This document shows positions 17,901-25,968 of a stretch of 64,000 bases of DNA, in pieces (position 1 is the first letter of the stretch; every line of letters starts with the position of its first letter). A program made the position numbers and the translations under genes. The notes beneath the pieces were generated by a model that was not told the DNA's origin, made no database searches, and worked only from the letters and a program-made list of their open reading frames with translations. The stretch is from Pseudomonas sp. PD9R (GTDB taxonomy: Bacteria > Pseudomonadota > Gammaproteobacteria > Pseudomonadales > Pseudomonadaceae): the NCBI RefSeq assembly GCF_019200975.1, contig NZ_JAHTMR010000011.1, positions 183,184 through 247,183 on the forward strand, given 5' to 3'.

Positions 17901-18821
17901 CTACAACTTGGCTTTCACGGCCGGCAACGCATCCTTGCCATCAACGGTCTTCACGCCATCGAGCCATTTATCCAGCACGGCCGGATTGGCCTTGATCCAC
18001 GCCTTGGCCGCATCGGCATTGCTGACTTTCTTGTTCACCACTTCGGCCATGATGCTGTTCTCCATGTCCTGGGTGAAATTCAGGTTGGTCAGCAGTTTGC
18101 CGACGTTCGGGCAGGCCTGTGCATAACCTTTGCGAGTCAAGGTGTGCACGCTGCCGGTATCACCGAAGTATTTTTCGCCGCCCTTCAGATAATGCATTTT
18201 CAACTGCACGTTCATTGGGTGCGGGGTCCAGCCGAGGAAGGTCACGAACTTTTGTTTTTTCACCGCTCGGGAGACTTCGGCCAACATCGCCTGCTCGCTG
18301 GATTCCACCAGTTTCCACTGGCCCATGTCGAAATCGTTTTTCTTGATGATTTCCTGCAAGGAGATGTTGGCCGGCGCGCCGGAGCCGATGCCGTAGATCT
18401 TCTTGTCGAACTTGTCGGCGTATTTGTTCAGGTCGGAAAAGTTATGCACACCCGCGTCCCAGACATAATCCGGGACCGCCAATGTGAACTCGGTGCCGTC
18501 GAGGTTTTTCGCCAGTTGTGTGACATCGCCCGTGGCCACGAACTTGTCGTAGAAGCCCTGCTGCGCCGGCATCCAGTTACCCAGGAACACATCCACCTGG
18601 CCATCCTTGAGCCCGCCGAAGGTGATCGGCACCGCGAGGGTGTCGACCTTGGCCTTGTAGCCCATGCCGTCCAGCAGGAAACCGGTGATGGCGTTGGTTG
18701 CGGCGATGTCGCTCCAGCCGGGATCGGCCATTTTCACCGTCTCGCAACTTTGATCGGCAAATGCCGATGCGCTGCCCAGAGCCAGGAGCCCGACCGTCAG
18801 TACTGTGGATAACCTTTGCAT
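17901..18821 (-). CDS. choX: Choline ABC transporter periplasmic binding protein
   Basis: Solute-binding protein of the quaternary-amine (ChoX/OpuAC-like) family, 306 residues with a Sec signal cleaved near residue 22 (SAFA|DQ). Three tryptophans at positions 36 (DPGWSDI), 83 (GNWMPA) and 198 (LGWTPHP) keep the same spacing as W43/W90/W205 of the S. meliloti ChoX choline pocket. It lies 16 bases downstream of betC, so choline freed from choline-O-sulfate would be its ligand. No permease or ATPase gene is next to it; it probably feeds a shared choline transporter encoded elsewhere. Confidence 0.9.
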   Translation of the reverse strand: MQRLSTVLTVGLLALGSASAFADQSCETVKMADPGWSDIAATNAITGFLLDGMGYKAKVDTLAVPITFGGLKDGQVDVFLGNWMPAQQGFYDKFVATGDVTQLAKNLDGTEFTLAVPDYVWDAGVHNFSDLNKYADKFDKKIYGIGSGAPANISLQEIIKKNDFDMGQWKLVESSEQAMLAEVSRAVKKQKFVTFLGWTPHPMNVQLKMHYLKGGEKYFGDTGSVHTLTRKGYAQACPNVGKLLTNLNFTQDMENSIMAEVVNKKVSNADAAKAWIKANPAVLDKWLDGVKTVDGKDALPAVKAKL

Positions 18822-18837
18822 GGACTTCCCCTTAACA

Positions 18838-20352
18838 TTATTGGTTTTGGCAGGGTTGTGGATAACGTGCTTTACGCTCCAGATCGTCGAGGTCGATGTG
18901 GTTGCGCATGTACTGCTGACTGGCGTCCACCAGCGGCTGGTGATCCCAGCTCTTCAGCTTGCCGATGGTCAGGGCGTCAGCGACGAAACGCCGGCGACGT
19001 TGACTGGCGAGCACTTGTTGGTAAATCGCCGGCATATCCCATTTCGCCCGTGCTTCGGCGAGAAAATCGTCGAACAGCTGGCGATGTTGCGGCGACTGGC
19101 TGAGTTCTTCCAGCTCACGCGGGTCGTTGGTTACGTCGAAGAGTAGGCAAGGGTCGTCTTCGCTGTAGATGAATTTGTAGGCGCCGCGACGGATCATCAT
19201 CAGCGGGCCAACGGTGCCTTCAGCCATGTATTCGCCAAACACTTCGTCATGACCGCCCTGCCCTTGCAGGTGCGAAACCAACGAGCGGCCATCCAGCGGC
19301 AAACCGGGTTCCAGAGAGCCGCCAGCCAGTTCGACGAAGGTCGGCAGCAGGTCGGCGGTAGAAACCGACGCGCTGACCCGACCCGCACCAAACTGCCCTG
19401 GCGCACTTATCAACAGGGGCACGCGTGCAGCCATTTCGTACCAATGCATTTTGTACCAGAGGCCGCGCTCGCCGAGCATGTCGCCGTGGTCGCCGGAGAA
19501 CACGATGATGGTGTCCTCGATCAGACCGGTATCTTCGAGAGTTTGCAGGAGTTTGCCGACGTTGCTGTCGATATAGCTGCAAGCCCCAAAGTAAGCGCGG
19601 CGCGCGTCACGGATCTTATCCACAGGCAGCGGTTTATCCCATAGGTCGTAAACTTTGAGCAAACGCTGGGAATGCGGATCGAGATCTTGTTGATTCGGCG
19701 TTGTGGGCAAAGGGATGTCGGCGTCGTCGTACATATCCCAAAAGGCTTTGGGAATGGTGTAGGGGTCGTGTGGGTGAGTCATCGAGACCGTGAGGCAGAA
19801 CGGCTGATCGCCGTCCTCGCGGATGTGATCGAACAGGTATTGCTGGGCCTTGAACACCACTTCTTCGTCGAAATCGAGCTGGTTGGTGCGCACGCACGGC
19901 CCGGCTTGCAGCACTGACGACATGTTGTGATACCAGGTCGGGCGCACGTCCGGTTCATCCCAATTCACTGCCCAGCCATAGTCGGCCGGGTAAATGTCGC
20001 TGGTCAGGCGTTCTTCATAGCCGTGCAATTGGTCCGGGCCGCAAAAGTGCATCTTGCCCGACAGTGCGGTGCGGTAACCGAGGCGACGCAGGTAGTGGGC
20101 ATAAGTCGGGACATCGGCAGGAAAATCGGCCGCGTTGTCGTAAGCGCCGATCTTGCTCGGCAGCTGACCGCTGACCAAGGTAAAACGCGACGGCGCGCAC
20201 AACGGGCTGTTGCAGTAAGCGGCGTCGAATACCACGCCTTCGGCGGCGAGGCGGCTCAAATTAGGTAGTTTGATGGGCGAAGGGCCGTAGAACGGCAACA
20301 TTGGCGCGGCCATTTGATCGGCCATGATGAAAAGAATGTTCTTGCGCTTCAT
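18838..20352 (-). CDS. betC: Choline-sulfatase
   Basis: Hydrolyses choline-O-sulfate to choline and sulfate, giving an osmoprotectant precursor and sulfur. The 504-residue protein starts KRKNILFIMADQ; the ATG at 20352 gives the family length, while one six codons earlier lacks a ribosome-binding site. The sulfatase signature C52-A-P-S-R (NSPLCAPSRFTLVSGQ) supplies the cysteine that must be matured to formylglycine, and the metal motif SGDHGDM appears near residue 290. No maturase gene lies in the window. It forms a unit with choX and is divergent from the LysR regulator. Confidence 0.95.
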   Translation of the reverse strand: MKRKNILFIMADQMAAPMLPFYGPSPIKLPNLSRLAAEGVVFDAAYCNSPLCAPSRFTLVSGQLPSKIGAYDNAADFPADVPTYAHYLRRLGYRTALSGKMHFCGPDQLHGYEERLTSDIYPADYGWAVNWDEPDVRPTWYHNMSSVLQAGPCVRTNQLDFDEEVVFKAQQYLFDHIREDGDQPFCLTVSMTHPHDPYTIPKAFWDMYDDADIPLPTTPNQQDLDPHSQRLLKVYDLWDKPLPVDKIRDARRAYFGACSYIDSNVGKLLQTLEDTGLIEDTIIVFSGDHGDMLGERGLWYKMHWYEMAARVPLLISAPGQFGAGRVSASVSTADLLPTFVELAGGSLEPGLPLDGRSLVSHLQGQGGHDEVFGEYMAEGTVGPLMMIRRGAYKFIYSEDDPCLLFDVTNDPRELEELSQSPQHRQLFDDFLAEARAKWDMPAIYQQVLASQRRRRFVADALTIGKLKSWDHQPLVDASQQYMRNHIDLDDLERKARYPQPCQNQ

Positions 20353-20466
20353 GTGATCGCGGCATTCCATAGTGGATGTTTATGCGAGAGTGCTGTGGTC
20401 GAGGATGTAACCCGCACACGTCGCGGTAAAGCCCATGCCGGACAATGACTAGGATAAGCACAGCTT

Positions 20467-21417
20467 ATGTATGACGCCCTTGGTGACCTGTCTCTGGATT
20501 TGCTTCGCGCCTTCGAAGCGGCTGCCCGACAGCGCAGCTTCACCGCTGCCTCCGTTGAACTGGGCACCACGCAACCGGCGATTAGCCAGCAGATCAAGCG
20601 GCTGGAGGAACAACTGGCGACACGGCTGTTTGACCGTATCTATCGCGGCATCGAGTTGACCGAGGCTGGAATGATCCTGTTTGAGCAAGTTCAGCTCGGT
20701 TTACAGAATATCGACGCTGGTTTGAGCGCAATCAGCGCACAACAACAGCATGAAGTACTGCAGGTCGCCACTGACTTTGCCTTCGCCGCGTATTGGTTGA
20801 TGCCGCGCCTGCACCGTTTCCACGCGGCCAACCCGCAAGTGGATGTCAGCCTGGTGACCAGTGAGCGCAGCCATAACATGCTGCGTACTGATATCGACGT
20901 CGCGGTTTTGTTCGGCGATGGCCGCTTCAAGCAGGGCGAAAGCCATTGGCTGTTCAGCGAAGAAGTGTTTCCGGTGTGCAGTCCGCAATTACTGAATGAG
21001 CGCGCCCTGCCTTTGTCAGCCCAATCGTTGCTGGAGTTTCCGCTGCTGCACCTGCGCGGTGAAAACAGCAGCAACTGGTTCGACTGGAGCGGCGTGTTCC
21101 GTGAGTTGGGGATTACCTCGCCACCTGCGCCCGGGCAGCTGCGCTTCGATAATTACACTCTGCTGATTCAGGCCGCGATTGGTGGCCAGGGCGTGGCCAT
21201 CGGCTGGCGGCACCTTGTGGATAACTTGTTGGCGCAAGGTTTGTTGTGCCGGCCGATCGCCGAAACGGTAATGTCTCGACTGGGCTATTACGTGGTCTTG
21301 CCTCAGCGCAAACGGCGTGGGGCGCTGATTCAACAGTTTGTCGATTGGTTGATGGCTGAGCAGGCCAGCAGTGCGCAATCGCTTACGGGTCTGCCGTTTC
21401 CTTCGATTGCGGTTTGA
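20467..21417 (+). CDS. LysR-family regulator of choline sulfate use
   Basis: 316-residue LysR-type regulator with an N-terminal winged HTH (about residues 10-68, SFTAASVELGTTQPAISQQIKRLEEQ) and a C-terminal effector domain. It is divergent from betC-choX with a 114-base shared control region, the classic layout for a regulator of its neighbours. The inducer is probably choline sulfate or choline, from context only. It is typical of the choline-sulfate-utilisation regulators that accompany betC in pseudomonads. Confidence 0.88.
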   Translation: MYDALGDLSLDLLRAFEAAARQRSFTAASVELGTTQPAISQQIKRLEEQLATRLFDRIYRGIELTEAGMILFEQVQLGLQNIDAGLSAISAQQQHEVLQVATDFAFAAYWLMPRLHRFHAANPQVDVSLVTSERSHNMLRTDIDVAVLFGDGRFKQGESHWLFSEEVFPVCSPQLLNERALPLSAQSLLEFPLLHLRGENSSNWFDWSGVFRELGITSPPAPGQLRFDNYTLLIQAAIGGQGVAIGWRHLVDNLLAQGLLCRPIAETVMSRLGYYVVLPQRKRRGALIQQFVDWLMAEQASSAQSLTGLPFPSIAV

Positions 21418-21431
21418 GCATTTTTAAGAGC

Positions 21432-21518
21432 AAAAAATCGCAGCCTGCGGCAGCTCCACAGGGGGGCGGCATCACACGCGAAACCTATGTAGGAGCTGCC
21501 GAAGACTGCGATCTTTTG
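21432..21518. repeat. REP-type palindrome, GATCGCAGCC family
   Basis: AAAAATCGCAGCCTGCGGCAGCTCC and GGAGCTGCCGAAGACTGCGATCTTTT form an imperfect inverted pair between two convergent genes. Confidence 0.85.
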
Positions 21519-21522
21519 ATGT

Positions 21523-22188
21523 TTATGTTGATGAGGCTGCAATGAAACTCACATGTTCACCGACATGCAGATTCAATCGGAGCTCATCGGCAATTCCCAC
21601 CGCCGTGCGATGCAAGCGCTCCAATGGCTCGGCCAGACCGGATTCCAGGCTGCTGCTGACCTGACTGAAATGCTCGATAGTCAGACCCGGCACGCCGCGC
21701 GGTGCGTTCACCAGTGTCCAATGCAAGGCGCTGCTTTGCAGGGCCTCGTGGATTTCTTCAGCGGCGTGGCGTTGCAGTGGGTCGTAAGTTTCCGGATCGT
21801 CCAGCACGTCGAAATCACCCACCAGGAACAGTCGCGAAATGCCCGCCGCCTGCATGCCGTCGATCAAAGCATCCGCCGCCAGCACCTGTTCAACCGGTCC
21901 CGGTACGATGGTTTTTTCCACATGTTCACTGTTGAAAGGTAACCCCGGCGCGTCTAGTAAACAGATGACAGCAGAACTACCGGCCACGCTTTGTTTCACC
22001 CGTTCAGCCTCGAACAGGTCACCGGTCTTGGTACGCAAACCCGGACGCGGTGCCAGCGCCGTCAGGTCATCGAGAATCGCGATCACTTCATGCTGGCGGC
22101 GCAGCATTTCAGCCATCAGCGCACTGCCCAGGCTACTCATGGCACCATAAAGCACCACTTTCACCGCCGGGGTTTCGGCATTTTTCAT
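21523..22188 (-). CDS. NAD(P)-binding Rossmann-fold protein (NmrA/SDR-like)
   Basis: 221-residue atypical short-chain dehydrogenase or NAD(P)H-binding protein. The N-terminal segment VVLYGAMSSLGSALMAEMLRRQHEVIAI resembles the GxxGxxG nucleotide motif although its first glycine pattern is relaxed. ATG at 22188 has CGGAG 7 bases upstream and is preferred to the much longer open frame. The catalytic YxxxK of classical SDRs is not visible, so it may sense rather than reduce. Function unknown. Confidence 0.7.
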   Translation of the reverse strand: MKNAETPAVKVVLYGAMSSLGSALMAEMLRRQHEVIAILDDLTALAPRPGLRTKTGDLFEAERVKQSVAGSSAVICLLDAPGLPFNSEHVEKTIVPGPVEQVLAADALIDGMQAAGISRLFLVGDFDVLDDPETYDPLQRHAAEEIHEALQSSALHWTLVNAPRGVPGLTIEHFSQVSSSLESGLAEPLERLHRTAVGIADELRLNLHVGEHVSFIAASST

Positions 22189-22272
22189 GGCTGAACTCCG
22201 TTGTTTCCTGCGTATATGGCGTGTGACCTGCGGGAAACGGTGAGGGTTCGACTCGGTTTTAGAGGGATTCAC

Positions 22273-22599
22273 ATGCAACGGATCAAGGGTTACCACGCCC
22301 ACGTCTATTTCGACGCCAGCTCGATCGACCAGGCACGAGCCTTGTGTGAGCAGGCCGCGCAGTTGTTTGCGCTGAAGATGGGGCGCGTGCACGAACGCCC
22401 GGTCGGCCCGCACCCGGACTGGAGTTGCCAACTGGCGTTCGGCCCTGAACTGATCGGCGAGGTGCTGCCGTGGCTGGCGCTCAACCGCAAGGGTCTGGTG
22501 GTGTTCCTGCACCCGGACACCGGCGACGATCTGCTGGACCACAGCGAGCACGCGATCTGGATGGGCGCGATACGTCCGCTGGACCTGTCTATTTTTTGA
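22273..22599 (+). CDS. DOPA 4,5-dioxygenase family protein
   Basis: 108-residue protein of the DOPA-dioxygenase family (small ferredoxin-like fold, extradiol cleavage in plants/fungi, function in bacteria largely unknown). Conserved histidines are visible in YHAHVYFD at residues 7-14, VHERPVGPHPDWSCQLAF near 40-57, and FLHPDTGDDLLDHSEHAIWMG at the C-terminus. AGAGGG precedes the ATG at 22273. Its stop abuts the stop of the convergent GFA gene. Confidence 0.82.
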   Translation: MQRIKGYHAHVYFDASSIDQARALCEQAAQLFALKMGRVHERPVGPHPDWSCQLAFGPELIGEVLPWLALNRKGLVVFLHPDTGDDLLDHSEHAIWMGAIRPLDLSIF

Positions 22600-23001
22600 T
22601 CAGATGGTTTCTTCAGGCTCTCCCGGCAACTTCTCGTCCAGGCGCAACCATGGCAACCGGTTGTCGGTCCAGATGTGGCGTTCGGCCGGGGCCTGTTCGG
22701 GGTGGTCGAGGGTGGCGATGGTCACATCGATGCTCGAAGGGCTCAGATGCGTCACCAGTGCCAGCTGCGCCCCACAGTTGCCGCAGAAATATCGCGCGCA
22801 AGTTGAAGACGAGTCGTACCGCGACGGTGTCCCGGTCAGCCACTGAAAGGCTGATGCCGGCAGGGTGATCCAGGTGGTCACGATCCCGCCGCTGACCCGA
22901 CGGCAAATCGAGCAATGGCAGTGGGCAATGTCGTGCAGAGGCCCGCTGAATTGATAGCGGATGTGCCCGCAGTGGCAGCCGCCGGTGTGAATGTCGCGCA
23001 T
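22600..23001 (-). CDS. GFA-family zinc protein (glutathione-dependent formaldehyde-activating fold)
   Basis: 133-residue Mss4-like CENP-V/GFA domain protein. Zinc-binding cysteines are present as GGCHCG (C9, C11), HCHCSICRR (C28, C30, C33) and FCGNCGAQ. Despite the family name, most bacterial members have no shown activity on S-hydroxymethyl-glutathione, so I annotate the fold only. It is convergent with the DOPA-dioxygenase-like gene and followed upstream by a REP pair. Confidence 0.85.
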   Translation of the reverse strand: MRDIHTGGCHCGHIRYQFSGPLHDIAHCHCSICRRVSGGIVTTWITLPASAFQWLTGTPSRYDSSSTCARYFCGNCGAQLALVTHLSPSSIDVTIATLDHPEQAPAERHIWTDNRLPWLRLDEKLPGEPEETI

Positions 23002-23030
23002 GCCGTTACCTCCTCTTGCGTATGGCCCTC

Positions 23031-23104
23031 TGTAGGAGCTGCCGAAGGCTGCGATCTTTTGACTTTGATTTTAAAAACAAGATCAAAAGATCGCAGCCTT
23101 CGGG
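23031..23104. repeat. REP-type palindrome, GATCGCAGCC family
   Basis: TGTAGGAGCTGCCGAAGGCTGCGATCTTTT is followed 24 bases later by AAAAGATCGCAGCCTTCGG, in the outward orientation. It lies upstream of the GFA gene. Confidence 0.88.
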
Positions 23105-23303
23105 TGGGATTCGTGTCGCGACGCAAACCAATGCGCCAGCTTGCTCGCGCAGGCTTATACCCGGTCCGACGACCGGTTGTACTTCCGGTCAATGCTTTCA
23201 TCAGCGAAAGCTGGCTGAAAGCTTCCACGATTAGGATCGCCCCCACTACCGGCAACAGATCGGTTGGCCAACGCGAGTTATCGATTGCTCGCCCGGCCCA
23301 TTT

Positions 23304-23314
23304 AACAACAACAA
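23304..23314 (+). promoter_or_regulatory. A-rich Hfq/Crc-type (CA) motif
   Basis: AACAACAACAA contains overlapping copies of AANAANAA, the sequence to which Hfq and Crc bind in pseudomonads to block translation of catabolic genes. It lies directly in front of a GGTGATC Shine-Dalgarno-like stretch and the ATG at 23323. Placement beside a ribosome-binding site upstream of a citrate transporter fits catabolite repression; the role is inferred. Confidence 0.5.
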
Positions 23315-23322
23315 TGGTGATC

Positions 23323-23394
23323 CTGATGTCCTTTGCTACCCGCCGCTTCGCTGCAACTCCGTCCGTACGCCCCGCGCTTACCGTTCTGCGCTGA
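23323..23394 (+). CDS. Possible 23-residue leader peptide upstream of citM
   Basis: ATG 23323 is preceded by GGTGATC at suitable spacing and opens a frame MSFATRRFAATPSVRPALTVLR-like that ends with TGA at 23394, 50 bases before the transporter ATG. It is Arg/Ala rich with no recognisable family. Another in-frame ATG lies 9 bases earlier. The combination of Crc-like motif, ribosome-binding site and short frame suggests a translated leader, but it could be chance. Confidence 0.3.
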   Translation: MMSFATRRFAATPSVRPALTVLR

Positions 23395-23444
23395 TCCCAC
23401 CTGATCCGCCCATTCCCTAGCCGCGCTACGCCTGGAGTATTCCC

Positions 23445-24752
23445 ATGCTGACTTTCCTTGGCTTTGCCATGGTCATCACGTTCATGTTCCTGATCATGAC
23501 CAAGCGCCTTTCCGCGCTGATCGCCCTGATCATCATCCCGATCATCTTCGCCCTGTTTGGTGGTTTTGCGCCGAAAATCGGGCCGATGATGCTCGAAGGC
23601 ATCACCAAGCTTGCGCCGACTGGCGTGATGCTGATGTTCGCCATTCTGTATTTCGCCCTGATGATCGACTCCGGCCTGTTCGACCCGGCTGTTCGCAAGA
23701 TCCTCAAACTGGTCAAGGGCGATCCGTTGAAAGTGTCGGTCGGCACCGCCGTACTGGCCCTCGTCGTCTCCCTCGATGGTGACGGCGCGACCACTTATAT
23801 GATTTGCGTGGCCGCCATGCTGCCGCTCTACAGCCGCATCGGCATGAGCCCGCGGATCATGGCCGGCCTGATCATCCTCGCCGGTGGCGTGATGAACATG
23901 ACCCCATGGGGTGGCCCGACCGCCCGTGCCGCCAGTGCATTGCACGTGGACCCGTCGGCGATCTTCGTTCCGATGATTCCCGCCATGCTGGCCGGTGTGG
24001 TGGCCATCCTGGCGATTGCCTATTTCTACGGCAAACGCGAGCGCGCTCGTCTGGGTGAATTGCACTTGGTGGGTGATGAAATCGATCACAGCGAAATCAG
24101 CGTTTCGCAGTTCCCGGATGCCCGTCGTCCGAAGCTGATCTGGTTCAACGGCGCCCTGACCCTGGCCCTGATGTGCACCCTGATCGCCGGCCTGCTGCCG
24201 CTGCCGGTGCTGTTCATGGTGGCGTTCAGTATCGCGATGATCGTCAACTATCCTTGCCTGCAACAGCAAAAAGACCGCGTCGCGGCCCACGCCGGTAGCG
24301 TGCTGGCGGTGGTCGGGCTGATCTTTGCCGCCGGTATCTTCACCGGTATCCTGTCGGGCACCGGCATGGTCGATGCGATGTCGAAAAGCCTGTTGGCAGT
24401 GATCCCGGATTTCCTCGGCCCGTACCTGGCCGTGATCACGGCGCTGGTGAGCATGCCGTTCACCTTCTTCATGTCCAACGACGCATTTTATTACGGCGTG
24501 TTACCGGTACTTGCCGAAGCCGCCAGCCACTACGGTATAACCGCGGTGGAAATGGCACGTGCCTCGATCGTCGGTCAGCCCGTCCATTTGCTGAGCCCGC
24601 TGGTACCCTCGACTTATTTGTTGGTGGCACTAGCCGGTATCGATTTTGGTGACCATCAGCGCTTTACCCTCAAATGGGCAGTGCTGGTGTGCATGTGCAT
24701 ACTGGTTGCAGCATTGCTGATGGGGATTTTTCCGCTGTTCAGCACTCTATAA
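23445..24752 (+). CDS. Citrate-metal:proton symporter (CitMHS family)
   Basis: 435-residue inner-membrane transporter with about 11-12 hydrophobic segments, belonging to the CitMHS family that takes up citrate as a divalent-metal complex. Recognisable stretches are SLDGDGATTYMICVAAMLPLY near residue 108 and GGVMNMTPWGGPTARAA near 147, both characteristic of CitM/CitH. TGGAGT precedes the ATG. No tct-type two-component genes are adjacent. Metal preference (Mg or Ca) cannot be read from sequence. Confidence 0.9.
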   Translation: MLTFLGFAMVITFMFLIMTKRLSALIALIIIPIIFALFGGFAPKIGPMMLEGITKLAPTGVMLMFAILYFALMIDSGLFDPAVRKILKLVKGDPLKVSVGTAVLALVVSLDGDGATTYMICVAAMLPLYSRIGMSPRIMAGLIILAGGVMNMTPWGGPTARAASALHVDPSAIFVPMIPAMLAGVVAILAIAYFYGKRERARLGELHLVGDEIDHSEISVSQFPDARRPKLIWFNGALTLALMCTLIAGLLPLPVLFMVAFSIAMIVNYPCLQQQKDRVAAHAGSVLAVVGLIFAAGIFTGILSGTGMVDAMSKSLLAVIPDFLGPYLAVITALVSMPFTFFMSNDAFYYGVLPVLAEAASHYGITAVEMARASIVGQPVHLLSPLVPSTYLLVALAGIDFGDHQRFTLKWAVLVCMCILVAALLMGIFPLFSTL

Positions 24753-24837
24753 GCCCAAGACTCACCACGTCGGGTCCTGGCTTTGCGGTTTGAAGTCCGG
24801 ACCCTTCGTGGTTTAACACATCCTCAAAGGAATACAC

Positions 24838-25605
24838 ATGGAATGGCTGACCAACCCTGAAATCTGGGTTGCCTTCTTCACCCTGACCGCCCTGGAAATC
24901 GTCCTGGGTATCGATAACATCATCATGATTTCGATCCTGGTCAGCCGCATGCCCAAGCACATGCAGGCGCGCACCCGAATCTTCGGGCTGGCGCTGGCCA
25001 TGGTCACGCGGATTCTGTTGTTGCTGTCGATCACCTGGGTGATGCGCCTCACCGCCGACCTGTTCGAAGTGTTCGGCCAGGGTATTTCCGGGCGAGACCT
25101 GATCCTGTTCTTCGGTGGCCTGTTCCTGTTGTGGAAGAGCTCGCAAGAGATGTACCACGCGCTGGAAGGTGAAGACGAAACCAGCGACGAGCCGAGTGGC
25201 AAGGGCGGCAACTTCCTCTACACCATCATTCAGATCGCGATCATCGACATCGTGTTCTCACTCGACTCGGTGATCACTGCGGTCGGCATGGTGTCGCACG
25301 TACCGGTCATGGTTGCGGCGATCATCGTTGCAGTCCTGGTGATGATGTGGGCTTCTGGCACCATCAGCGAGTTCATCGACAAGCACCCGTCGCTGAAGAT
25401 GCTGGCGCTGTCATTCCTGCTGATCGTCGGTACTGTGCTGATTGCCGAGTCCTTTGATGTGCACGTGCCAAAAGGCTATGTCTACTTCGCCATGGCGTTC
25501 TCGCTGGCGGTTGAAGCGATCAACATCAAGATGCGCACCGCGATTGCGAGAAAGAAGAAGCAGCAAGACCCGGTGAAACTGCGCAAGGATATTCCGGGCC
25601 AGTAA
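24838..25605 (+). CDS. TerC-family integral membrane protein
   Basis: 255-residue TerC/Alx-type protein with about seven membrane segments. The family motif ALEIVLGIDNIIMISIL near residue 18 and the internal echo IIDIVFSLDSVITAVGM near residue 140, each with a membrane-embedded Asp, are clear. Members export or tolerate metal ions (manganese, tellurite) or act in membrane quality control. AAAGGA lies before the ATG. No ter operon partners are near, so a tellurite role is unlikely. Confidence 0.9.
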   Translation: MEWLTNPEIWVAFFTLTALEIVLGIDNIIMISILVSRMPKHMQARTRIFGLALAMVTRILLLLSITWVMRLTADLFEVFGQGISGRDLILFFGGLFLLWKSSQEMYHALEGEDETSDEPSGKGGNFLYTIIQIAIIDIVFSLDSVITAVGMVSHVPVMVAAIIVAVLVMMWASGTISEFIDKHPSLKMLALSFLLIVGTVLIAESFDVHVPKGYVYFAMAFSLAVEAINIKMRTAIARKKKQQDPVKLRKDIPGQ

Positions 25606-25638
25606 CCCTGTGTGGTGGAATTCTGTGACAGAGAGCCG

Positions 25639-25760
25639 TTGTGGCGAGGGAGCTTGCTCCCGCTGGGGTGCGAAGCAGCCCTGAAATCTCAACGGTACAC
25701 CGCATTCAATGGTTTTGCGGCTGCTGCGCAGCCGAGCGGGAGCAAGCTCCCTCGCCACAA
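25639..25760. repeat. REP-type palindrome, inverted pair
   Basis: TTGTGGCGAGGGAGCTTGCTCCCGCT and AGCGGGAGCAAGCTCCCTCGCCACAA are perfect 26-base arms with an inner GCAGCC..GGCTGC pair. This is the largest inverted pair of the window. Confidence 0.9.
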
Positions 25761-25777
25761 TGATTCTGCGAACTATC

Positions 25778-25801
25778 AAAGGGCCTTCGGGCCCTTTTTT
25801 G
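25778..25801 (+). terminator. Intrinsic terminator after the TerC gene
   Basis: AAAGGGCC-TTCG-GGCCCTTT is a perfect hairpin with a UUCG tetraloop followed by TTT. The REP pair lies between it and the terC stop. From here to the next ATG at 25969 nothing else is seen apart from sequence that should hold a promoter. Confidence 0.9.
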
Positions 25802-25968
25802 ATGGCTGCATGAATCTGTTTTCATGACAGTTTTGTTTCAATCACTTCTTTAGCTATGCGATGCTGGCGCCCAGACCGTTAGCCAACTACAGCTTAAGTA
25901 CAGAACGTAGAAAAAGCGCGGTACCGTCAACTTGCCCCTTTGGGGCGCTACCACCACAGGGGGCCTGC

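Larger units (their letters stand above)
23105..23444 (+). other. Leader/control region of the citrate transporter gene
   Basis: A 340-base stretch without a normal gene. It holds an inverted repeat CCGGTC-CGAC-GACCGG at 23161-23176 with another CCGGTC copy in TTCCGGTC just after, an A-rich AACAACAACAA run at 23304-23314, and a tiny ORF ending at 23394. The dyad may be an operator; no two-component system for citrate lies nearby. Confidence 0.5.

Noticed and set aside
22878..24290. A 470-codon minus-strand frame across the citM region
   Set aside because: It covers a clear transporter on the plus strand and reads as His/Gln/Asp-rich low-complexity sequence, typical of a shadow frame.
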